DNA of 64,000 nt from Glandiceps talaboti (lineage: Eukaryota; Hemichordata; Enteropneusta; Spengelidae): contig NC_135555.1 in NCBI RefSeq assembly GCF_964340395.1, positions 6,569,931 through 6,633,930 on the forward strand, written 5' to 3'. The position numbers and the translations under genes are program-made. How positions within the stretch are numbered: the stretch's first letter is position 1; every line of letters starts with the position of its first letter. Shown here one piece after another: positions 39,201 through 50,700 of this stretch. The notes below the pieces were generated by a model, which saw only the letters and a list, made by a program, of their open reading frames with translations, searched no databases and was not told the DNA's origin.

Positions 39201-42047
39201 CCCTCAAATGTCTTTGGGTACCCACCTGAAATATGGTACATTAAAATATATGGAAATCAAGTTATGCCAGAATCACCCCACCCCCCCCCCCCCCCCATTA
39301 TTAGGGTTTGAAAACCTGTACATGTTAAATAAGTAAAGGTACTATAGCTGACTTCAGTGTCTGTGTTATTAGTACATGTAACTGTAAGGAGGTATTTGAC
39401 ATCGTACCTGCATTCCCCAGGGTTTTTACCAAGGTCCCCCCCCCCCTCCAAAAAAGTAATCATTATGGTATACATGTATGGTATGAAAATCTATGATAAT
39501 TTACCCAATTGCCCTTGTTTGTTACTGGATTTCCCAAGCCATATCAAGAACTTACTGTTTGTATATATTCATGAGTTTTCCGATGTAAACAGACTGACCT
39601 GAGTATAAACAATAGGAATACTGATCCAATCAAAAGATATGAGGTCTTGACATGACTGCCTATGAGCTTGTATTCGCTGAAAGAAGAAGAAAAAAGTACT
39701 GAGTAATTACTTGCATCAGTACATGTGCATTACTGCTAGTACTTGCATTGCAGTGCAATGCCAGAAACGTTATTGCATTATCTGTATGCAAACGAGCGTG
39801 TGATCATTCCATGAAAACATGAACACCTCATGATGTGTGCATGTCAGTGATGTGGATATCCGGGGTGTTTCTCTTGTGCTTGACGGCTTGTAACAGTGAA
39901 GGTTTACATTTGTTAGCTTGAAAATAACACAATAACGGCAAAAACATAAATTTTACATACCTCCAGTAAATATCTATGGCTCAGATCCATCCTAATTCTG
40001 CCCTCTTCACGTAATTGAGACACTAGGTTACATGCCCACAGACAAGGTAACCAAAACTTAGTGTGTGCGGTCGGAAGCTGTTCAAATTTACTATATTCCT
40101 CATCTGTTAAAAGTCCTAGAAAAGAAAACAATAAATTTCCTAACTTTGAATGATTTCTACAGTTCTTGGATACAGGGATATGTTGAGAATTTTATTTTCA
40201 AATACCTTTGGAATGTTATTTTCATTTTGCATTTAGGTTGCACTCATTCTTAGTCCTGGACAAGGGTATTTTATTTTTGTTTCTCTTGGAGAACTCTTCA
40301 GGGGCCACAAAGATGCTATGGAATGTTACAATGATGGAAGCTATGTGTTCAGGAACACAAAATGTCTGTTCATCATAAAAAACAATTTTACTGCACTGCG
40401 CACACACTCCCACACACGGTTTATGATTTTATATGATTTGAAATGAGCAAATGATTGAGTCAAACATGTCAGTGGTCAAGACCACTGCTAAATTCAAATT
40501 GTGGCACAAAAGAGCCTCAAAATAATTATATAAAAACTCTACTACTTTTCAAGAAAAAATCCAAGAGCTATACCTCTAAAAAAAAATTGCCAAATGATTG
40601 CCTCACCTGCATCTTGTAAATGCTTTAATGTGGGGAACCGTGTCAGTACTGGTATGGACACTGCCCTTGATACAATGACAAAAGTAACATTTAGCCATCG
40701 CACAAGGGTGCGTCGTGCAAGGCGCCCTCTATCATCCTCACCATGTACATTGCTGGCAACTAATTGAGCAAATTCATCAATCCAAGGTATTGCTGTGTAC
40801 ATGGTCCACCATCGTCCAATTACAAGAGAGACATAAAAACCAAGGATGAAACTGAGAGGTATGACACTGAGACCTTCCTTGGCATAAAGACAGATCTGGG
40901 GTAGAAAGCATGAATTTGATAACAAAGCGTTTGTCAATACATGTAGTTTGTGATGAAATGGATGAATCGTCATGGTAATCAATACAAAATAATACTGAGA
41001 AAAATTATCACCACACAGTTTGATTTGTACATGGAAAATGTTACTTAACTAACATCATTTCTTCAATTGACAAAATACAAGGCACAAACTTAGCTGAAAG
41101 GTCTATCAATATTAAAAGTATCTAAAACTTTTTTTGTGAATCTTTTAAAATAGGGATGTGTACCTGTGTACCTTCGCAATACGGCCCTCGATATCAGTTT
41201 GCGATTATACTATTACTAGTGTTGCGCCGGACCGGAGTTTAGATAAAACGTAGGGAAAAAGGCGCGAGCGACTGTCGACAGTCTAGATCTACCTGTACAT
41301 GTACTAAATGTATATGGTATATTACATGTTTTGTTTTTATGTTGACATAATGCTATAAAGTTATGTGTTTAGCAGAACATTACCTTGCATAACACTCATT
41401 GTTGAAAGAGATGAAACAAACAGTTTGTGAAATATTGCCTCTTATTGAAACAAACAGTTCGTGAAATATTGCCTCTTATTTGTTTATGCAAATTAAACCA
41501 AGTAAATGCTAATATAATGATCATATAAATGGGATTACAAATCAAATTGTGTTGTTGTGGATGAGTGGAAACTGTTACACATTTTATGAATGATTCATTC
41601 AGACATGACTTATGTCGAAAGAATGTTGCTTAAATGTAAACAATACAACTATGTGGGGGGGGGGGGTGGTGTTAAAGGTGCACTTGAAGTCTTCGGATTA
41701 GAAATAATATCCAGGTGTGGAAAATAAGTCTGGCAGAACTATCGAAAAAAAGCAGTCTGGATGCCAACGTGGTATAATTTCATCTGATGAATGATTCGAT
41801 ACCATGCACGTTGGCATCCAGACTAAGATAATGTACGACAGGGAAGGATACTTACATTTTCAAACGTTTTCCTACCTTCCTCATCAAGAGCAAGTCTGTA
41901 CAACAAGCTAAGTGAGTAGTACGAGACGATGAACAGGACAACCTCTTGCCACAATAGTTTGTAAATGCTGCCTCGCCACACCGCAAGTAAACGGGTAAAA
42001 CTAAAAAACCTCGCCTCACTAACTCTCAACGAGTAACTGACTGTCAT
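36276..42047 (-). CDS. Bestrophin-family Ca2+-activated Cl- channel, 8 exons
   Basis: Minus-strand exons: 42047-41856, 40895-40607, 40115-39961, 39676-39599, 39014-38862, 38346-38266, 37523-37366 and 36585-36276. They give 471 residues. Bestrophins form pentameric plasma-membrane anion channels gated by Ca2+. The start MTVSYSLRV matches the family. Neck residues I76, F80 and F84 ([11 protein letters not shown]) and the Ca2+-clasp acidic run GDDDDF, with D301 and D304, fall at the same residue numbers as in human BEST1. Other hallmarks are [28 protein letters not shown] and GRQFLDP. After about residue 350 the tail is divergent, hydrophilic and acidic, ending GGDNYTE. An in-frame ATG also exists at 42071. 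I cannot assign a vertebrate paralogue number. Confidence 0.96.
37063..37139. mobile_element. Partial MITE-like element, family D (bestrophin intron 7)
   Basis: The segment matches the right end of the full copy at 57988-58356: ATGACTCTC.AGAA, then TTATGAAAATA.., then GAGTGGTG.TCCCCTTTAA. Only one end is recognisable. Confidence 0.65.
37658..38009. mobile_element. MITE-like element, family F (bestrophin intron 6)
   Basis: The left end CTTAAAGTTGCACAAGCTGA and the inverted right end (ATAAACTCAGCATTTACCTC then TTTAAG) bound about 350 bp. A fragment of the left end recurs at 34780-34812 in MTG2 intron 6 (TAAAGAATCACAAGCTGAGT then TTAT). Confidence 0.65.
41164..41285. mobile_element. Partial MITE-like element, family C (bestrophin intron 1)
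   Basis: It ends with the palindromic GACTGTCGACAGTCTA terminus and carries a subterminal GGAAAAAGGC block next to it, like the right end of the full copy at 26916-27152. The left terminus is degraded. Confidence 0.7.
41754..41824. mobile_element. Short foldback element, family E (bestrophin intron 1)
   Basis: AGTCTGGATGCCAACGTGGT and its inverted counterpart (CACGTTGGCATCCAGACT) form a 71-bp near-perfect hairpin starting about 30 nt inside intron 1. A solo end recurs at 59693. Confidence 0.8.
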
Positions 42048-42639
42048 GGCTGTACTTTGTTTACCATGCACAGAACTAGAACGTTGTTTACATTAATATT
42101 GCCTTCGCATCACATTTCTGGTTGTCTACATTTTACACGAAAACAGCGATCTTCTCCAGGTTTGCTATCCGTAAAATGGTTACATTAGGCCAATGTGGAA
42201 GAAATGGCTGCCCTCCCTCGACACAGTTAGCTATAATGCTCTTGCACCTGTAAAGTAATCAATCATAACACGTACGTAGACATTCCACCTGCGTGTTGTC
42301 GACTGCTAGTCTTTGTGAACTTTGACCACTTAACGTAAAACGGTAACATAAAAGACAGCAGCGGGAATGAAGGTTGTTCATATCTATTCGTTAAGAAAAT
42401 TGTCAATGGACAGAAAAAATACTTATCTTAATCTAATTTTTGGTAAAAGTAAAAAAAAGTGGAAAACAATTCAATAGGCTTTTTAAGACAGTAGACCTTG
42501 AACAATTTATACTTTTTTACGGCAATTATTCAATCATGGCGGATAGGTGAAGTGAGCTGAATGAATGTACGCGATGTGATATTTATAAATTCGACTATTT
42601 TATGTGGGGCGCGAGTGACAAGTCAAGTGCAAATTGTTA
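42048..42639. promoter_or_regulatory. Divergent bestrophin/FG-GAP intergenic region
   Basis: The two start codons are 592 bp apart on opposite strands. The stretch must contain both promoters. No specific element was identified. Confidence 0.45.
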
Positions 42640-45600
42640 ATGGTGCAACACATTATGCAAGGAGATATGATGGAGCAAATTGGAAAAAGATTGAGTGCAC
42701 TAACAGTACGCGATTTGTGGCTGGTTGTGGTATGTGGCATTGCAGTGTACTTGCTAAGAGTTCGTGATAGCTACAGTCTGCAACCAGTATGGAGATGGGA
42801 TATTGAGACTTCACTTTACGAAAACAAACATTATGCAAAGATATGGGAAAAAATGTAAGTAAATTGTGCAGTGATTGAATAAATACATTTTAAAAAATGT
42901 AGGAAAGTACAGACTTTTCTGGCATCTGCATATGTATACAATTTATAAGAATCATAGATAATGTATTCTAATTTTCACAATCATATTCTGTTTGCACTCA
43001 ATTGTCACATGGGGTGATCATTACCATCATCATGATCATCGCCATCTTCATTATCAAATGAGTCAAGCTACCTTGAAATCAGGATTTAATGAACTGTTAT
43101 TTTTTTTCATTTTTTTTTTACAGTACTCCACCAGTAATTACTGACATAGAAAGTGATGGCATAAATGGTAAGAACAAAGTCAGTGTACTTTATTTCTTCA
43201 CCTATGTTTAGCACTCTTCAAGATAAATTAATAACATACAAATGTACCTGTATACAATAACCTATGCATGCGCACCTACACTGTACATACATACTATCCA
43301 GTAACCATAAATGTCATGTCAGTGCAATAAGGTCATATCTACAACACAATTATAGCAGATATGACCTTTTTTTGTCACAACGTGCTGACGTGCTGACATG
43401 CTGAAATTGCTTCAGCAATATATTTAGCACAATCATACAAGTGGAATCCATGCTTGAAGATGAATTTAACTCTTATTCCTTGGAACAGTTTAATGCAACA
43501 TATTGAGATACATATTTGTAAATTACATTTGTTAGTTGCTAGGTTTGTAACTGTTAACCATTATTTATATATACCCATTTGATACTTTGTTACTAAATCC
43601 AGACATGTAAATGTTTAGATTCATCTTTGCCTGTGACTTTCATAAACCAGTGTCTGATTGTCACAGAATGCTGCATGTCATACGTACGTACATACGTACT
43701 TGATGTAATTCAACTGTAATCAACAATTTTTCTCACAAATAAAGTTCCTTACTTTCAGAAATTGTCATCACCACAAATGAACCAAAGCTCATCTTAGCCG
43801 TTGCACCGGAAGTCAAGTCCAACAAAGCAGTGCTGGCATATCTCAATGTACTACATGAAGTTCCACTTGGGGAGAAAGGCAATGTAAACAAACACCCTGT
43901 TGCTATGACAACAGGGTTTCTGGTGGAGTATCAGTCAATGCTCCAAATAAGGAAACAGGTATGTTAGAGATTCTAGTTATACTAGATTTCATTAGAATCC
44001 AAATAAATTTACAGAAAACAAAGGAGAGACCATCTTTGAATAACTGTAGTAAGACATACTGTAGATAATAGACAATATTTCAAGGCAAAAAGAATAAACA
44101 CAATTTGGTTGGTGTCTTTTAGGCTAATGAGAATGCTGTTAACTTAACACATGATATTGAGACAGTGAGAGAGAAAATACCAATTAATCCAATAATCTCA
44201 TTAAAACAGCTTGTGCTGTTGTAGACTCCGACTGAATGAAACAGTCTTAAAGTTAATGGCCCACTTCAGATTAGGATTAAAATCTTGGTGCGAAAAATCA
44301 TTTGTTTTGTAGAGCTATAGAAAAAGTTAGTCTGCAAAAACACAATGATTCCATGTAATCTTTATTGAGATAACATACTAGTGTCATGACCCAGGTTTGA
44401 AACAAGGCCCTTTAAGTGCATGGAGCATATAGGAGTGACATCGATGTCTGTATCTGACAATAGTCAATCATTGCTAGCTCCAGATTAGGTATTATGATAA
44501 TACAGATAATCCTTGGCCATAGTCCATTGTGATTGAGTATGCGAGTCAGTATGGATTGTAAGTTCTGTATTCTCCCTAAAGTGAACTGGCACTACTTTAC
44601 AGGTAGAGACGAAGACACAAGGATTTTCACACCCATTTTTGAGTTGATCACCCCGATCTATTTTGAAATGGGAACTGGCTAATTTAAAACATAATTTATT
44701 GGAGTTAAAATGATAATATGAGCAAACTGTGATTACTTTATCAACAGGTGATAGTCGTTCTAACAGCTGATTGGACAGTGATGTGTTATGATAACGAATT
44801 AAATCTGATCTGGGAAAATCAACTGATGAAAGACATTGATCCTAAGTATTACATCAAGTAAGTAGTGTGTATCTGTCACAGTTTAATGAATGTAATCAGG
44901 CTTAAAGTGAAATGAGTCTCAGAAATAAAATATTTGAACTTTTTCCTAATATTGCTTTGTTCAAGAAACTCCAACTGATTCTCAATTAAACTCAAGAAGA
45001 AATATCACTATCGAGGTATGTAAGGGTACCTAAAACATTAAATTGAGACCATGAACTGAGTCTCAGTTTGCAAAAAATAGCCATCTGAGACCAGTCGTGA
45101 TCTGAGACTATACTATACTAAGATCGTGATCTGAGACTATACTATTGAGACCGTGTTGTGAACACTGAAGACTTTATCAAACAAAGTGAAATTTGTCTTG
45201 TAATCAAAACTCAAATTGAAAACCAATTTTTCATGTTGAATTCTGCGCAGGGAGGCAGCCATTTTGGTGACATCACACAATCTAAAAAAAAAAGATGGTG
45301 GCACAGTGATTGTTGGTGCTAGTATGACGGATAAACACCACCATGAAAGAAAATTAGTGTAAGTATAATTATGTACCAAAGAAAGAAAGTTGTGACAAAG
45401 GACAAAAGTGATCAATATAGAAATGTCATTACTATCATGACACATTTCAGGACAAACTTTGACAGATGTTTGTCACAGTTACCCAAACACCAATCTGATT
45501 AAAATCAGATTTGGTGAGAGTAGTGGGATGTCTTTATTTACCTCACTTTGTGTCATGTGTTTTGTTCCTGGTGATCGGCTAACTGCACATTTGATGTAAT

Positions 45601-47203
45601 TACACTCACAGTAGGGTGGAGTCTCTGATAGAAATGTTTTTTTCTAGATTACTTGCACAGTCAAACTCATTCAGTGATTATGCTGCCTAGTATCTTGATT
45701 ACAACTAAGGCTACCCTATCATTCACTTATGTTACCACATACCAGTAACAACAGTTTAGTTATAATGTGTGGCTATCATACTTTGCCGATAGCACATTTT
45801 CCATAATGATACGATAACAGTTTGTGTTATTCTTTGACAGACATGATCATCATAAAAGAGTAGAGGATATCAATCCAAGTGATGTGAACAATGATGAAGA
45901 TGAAGAAGAATATTCTGAAAGAATGAAACAGGTAACCATGCCATCATTCAGCACTGTGCAACCCATGTTGGGAGATGTAGACATAGAAGTTGTGAATAGG
46001 AGTGAAGGTCATGATTCTGTCTTGTAGTTTTTACCCATGGCACTTGTTTCTAGTTTGGATTGTAGACATAATAACTAAGAAACCTTTTCAATCCTGTATT
46101 GTAGGTTTTTTGTCATTGTTAAGACGTAAAATTGCAGGAATGGGCATCAAAGCATCAACAAGACATAGGCAGCCAGATTTAATCCTTGTTTTTCTACAAG
46201 ATTAACAACTTGATTAACAACTTGTTGAAGTACGCCTGTCCATTTTATACAAGAAATATTAATCATTTTATTAAATGCATGTATTCATTTATGATTTTTG
46301 TGTGTACATGTATATGTATATGTATATGTATGTGTGATATATATATTCTGATGTACAGGAAGGTGATGCTGAAATCAATCATTTCTCAACTTATGCTCTA
46401 AGTGGTAAAGATGGCAGTTTACGATGGCATCACCTACCGGGGGATTTTGATGAAGGTGTTAACACAGAGGAGGTTGGCTTTATTAGATTGTTTTCTAGAT
46501 GGGTGGGGGAGGGGGGATGAGGGTGCTGAGATTAATCTGATTGAAATCTGATCTAGGAATATGACTTGATTGCTTTATTTACCTCTATTTCCTTAAATGT
46601 ATGTTGTTTGTTTTCAATTTTTTTTAGTTTTGGGAGTGAGCATGAGGAGAGGCGTTCACTCCATGAACTAAACAAAATTGAGAAAAGCTTTATACATAAT
46701 AGGGACCAAGAGTGTATATTTGTATAGAGAATGAAATGACTTCAAAATTTATCTTTACTATACTTCACAATGAGCACTATTGGGAAAAATAGTCTGATGA
46801 TTTGCAGTGGTTCCCTGAGGAAACATGAAGATGAACATCCAAATTTCTGCAAGGTGGTTTCAAGAGAATCAGCAAATTTGGGATGATTCAAGATATTTTC
46901 AAACAATTTAAAATTGGTTCCTGAAGCACATTCTGCATATGTAGCTCATTGATTGTATATCATCTATGTGTTTTATTTGTGTTGTCTCAAAACTCAGAGT
47001 TAGGATTTTAAAACTGATTACTCACTGTACATAATGTTATTTTTCAGCTTCTATTTGCTGCCCATCATTTCAAACTAGGTTTGAGAAAAGGACTGACTCA
47101 CAAAGGAGAATCTCATTGGTCTCAGTACAATATTCCTATGTTGAGATCTCTGGTAAGGACAATCAATCCAATAAATCAATCAATCCATCAATCAATGAAT
47201 CAG

Positions 47204-47238
<35 letters not shown>

Positions 47239-47658
47239 GTCAATCCATCCATCAATCAAACAATCAATCAGTCAATCTATCCATCAATCAATTCATTCAT
47301 CCATACATTAGATAAGCACAGTCAATCAATCAATCATTATTCAATATATCCATTTTTCCATCTATTTTATCCAACTACCTACTCATCCACCTATCTGTCC
47401 ATGATCCATCTATGCATTCATCTTATCACACCATCCAACTAACCAAACTATGTAAACTCCATAAACACTGTTCTGTTGAACTGCATCAGATAGTAAATGC
47501 AAAAGGAAAGCCATCAACTAAATTTGGTGTTAATAGCTGTCAGAAAATTAGCATAGCCTTTAAATTTCACTTTAACATTGGTGTCTAGTTGCACTACTTC
47601 CAAACTCAAGATTCGTAGTTCTATAGGCATGGCAGAATGTCTGTCTGTTTTTTCTTCC

Positions 47659-47709
<51 letters not shown>

Positions 47710-50700
47710 ATGTCTGTCTGTCTGTCTGTCTGTCTGTGTGGTTGTTATGTTTAAATGCTGTCTTTTAATCATTTTGGTCTGTAGCCACATTCATGGCAGA
47801 GACGCAGTGATACCAGGATGGAAATAAATCGATTTGTGAAAAGCCGAGGCAGCAAGTCCAAGGATTATGAAGACAGTGGGGAGGAAGGTGTTTTAGATTG
47901 TAAGTAGCTTTTATGTATGTTTATGTAAAGGAAACACAGTGATGCCTTTCTACAATAGACATGTTCAGGAAGTACCAATCTGTCAATCAAACCAACCTAT
48001 ATTTCAATTTCTGAATCATGATGTAATAAGAATTGAAAATTGAAGAAACAGAACTACTTCAATTAACCAGAACTGCTATCAAGCTTTACCATGAAACATT
48101 GAAAAAAAGGTTGATTTTCAAAGTACACTCAGTGCTGAACAAGTCTGGCCTAAAGTTTTGGCCAAATACTGTGCGGTCGAATAGCACCCCTAGTGGCCAA
48201 AGTACACAATCTTTTATCGTTATGGGTATCCAGAATATATAATATATTACTCGCCTAACAATTTTGATTTTCTAATACTTACAGTCATTGGACTTGATGA
48301 GGAGCATCTAGTAGGCTATGCATTTGGTGGTCTTAGACCACACAGTGCATCTGAACACATCAAGAATCCAAATGCTGTAGTTTTACATATGCAAGAGGTA
48401 GGCTATACCAGAGTACTACTGTTTATTTTGGCATATGAAAAATTTGGCAGAATGGCAATGTAGGACATATCAGGTTTATTTGAATTTGATGGACAGTGCA
48501 AGGGCAAAGTAGACACTACTTGTAAATAACTTGTCCAGTTGGCCTGCTGTATGTAGCACAACTGTTGGTGATACCTTTAATATACATTAGTTGACTATAG
48601 GAATATGACAACTCATAAAGTACAATGTATGTTAGCAGGGTGTATATTTCCATGGGAAAAGCTTTTGTGCGTATTCAACTGAAATGATTCCAGCTCCAAA
48701 ATATATACAACCACAGTATAACAGAACACGATGACACACATGCCACCAATGTGATGCACTTCTGATGTTTGCATGATTGCTTGTGATGTTTGCTGCAGTC
48801 ATACTTTCAAAAACAAAGAGATTGCACGTACATTAGAGAATACGAATATGCAGCCAAAGTTGCATTCATTTGACATGAGGTTATGTTATTGTTACACATG
48901 TTTATTCAAAACAGCAAATTATGCACAAAATACTATTGGCCCTTCACATGATTTCAGGCACCTGGACTAATTTACATATTCATTTGCATACAGGTATGAA
49001 ATAAACTTTCAGTATTGCAGTGCAGTGCAAATATTAAATAGTTTGCACACATAATCAATGCTAGTAATCAGTGGTGCATATGTAATAAAACTTGTAACAG
49101 TATTGGTTGTTGCGATGGCAACCAGTAATATTAGTACACTAACTCTTTTGTCATTCTTTCAGGGAATTGAAGTCTTGGGTCTTTCTACTGGTCAACCATT
49201 GTGTAGACTGAAGCTGCAGCAAGATAAAGGTGTTTATGCTGATATCAACCAGGATACTATTATAGACCATGTCAAAGGTAGGTTGGAAATACAATTTGAA
49301 TGGACTATTAAAAAGGAACTAAATAACTAATGAGCTAAAGGCCCATGTCATGTTAATATTAACATTTGGGAGAGAAAAATACTGTTTTTGGTAGAAATGT
49401 AGTAAAATTTTACTATTGAAGGCCCCTGTTCGATTAAGATTAATAATGGTTGTCTACCAGGGCTAAAGAAAATAGGTGATACAGAACAAAAGAGTGAGTC
49501 TATCTAATCGCTCTGGTCCACTGATAAGATAGTATTATACCCTGGGATTGAAACATTGGCCTTTAACGGTTTCCATTGGCTTAGGATTAATATTTGGCTC
49601 CACTGATAAGATAGCACTAGTGTGAGAATGTGAATTCAAACATGATGCTTTTAAAGCATTACAGACTGTGACTCTTTACTATAGAAAAAACTAGAATTTA
49701 TCTTTGATTTTTTCCTTATAATGTCTTTAAATTTCAGGCCATTTCACTGAAAACCCCAACAATATAGACAACTGTTTGGCTGTTGTGAAATCTGGACACC
49801 CTCCCCATGTATTACTCTTCAACACATCAATCTGTGACCCACCTGGATTACATACAATGTTCTCCTTCACAGGTAAGTTTATTGATAGATAAGTTTTGGA
49901 ACAACTGTCACAATTTCCTGTCAGAATTGTTAGCTCAAGAAAGAGAAAGAACATGATTTTGAAGAAAATAGTTAATTAAGTACGTTTATGACAGTTTTCC
50001 TCCCAATTAGCTCTGCTTTGCCAGACAGAAACAACCGTAGTTCATTAACACACACTCCAAACGCTGGTGGCACTCTTTACCATCATACACTTCATCTCTG
50101 CTACAGTTTATTCACCGCAAAGCCTAGGTTTTAATTTTGATGAACCATCTTTGTCAAGAATCATCGATTGTTTCCAAGAAACAACTGTGATTTAATAAAT
50201 AAAAAACGTTGTCATCATCAAATTCTTCAAAGAAAATGAAGAACTACATTATGGTGGCAGCACATCAGTGTGAAATTTAAGCAAAATGGCAACAACATCT
50301 CTTGAAATGTGTGTATTCATGTGCAGTAAATCCCTCTACTGTGCCTGTGATAGAAGAGAAAACCTGAGAAGTATTTCTGCCGGGACCAGCACCATATTTT
50401 TTGTTCTCCCCATCCCAACAAGCACCACCCCAACAGGTGAACAATCCATCACATAATTATCACCACTGTTATTTTTGTCTCCCATCACTTTCAGGTTCTC
50501 TCCTTGGTCATGATAGTAATGAACATTATGAAGCTGGACCCCACACTGTACCACCAGTTGTTGTCAGAAGGTCAGATTTTTTTACATTCCTCTTTTGTTT
50601 TCAAATACTGTAAGAATTGCTGTATAATCTTGTCAGTTAAATTGGTTTATAATGTGAAGCCTTTCAAAAGGTACACACACTCTTTGGCTACACAGTAGAA

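Noticed and set aside
47081-47442. Asn/Gln/Ser/Ile-rich ORFs
   Set aside because: They come from the (AATC)n tract that begins just after the FG-GAP exon 8 donor.
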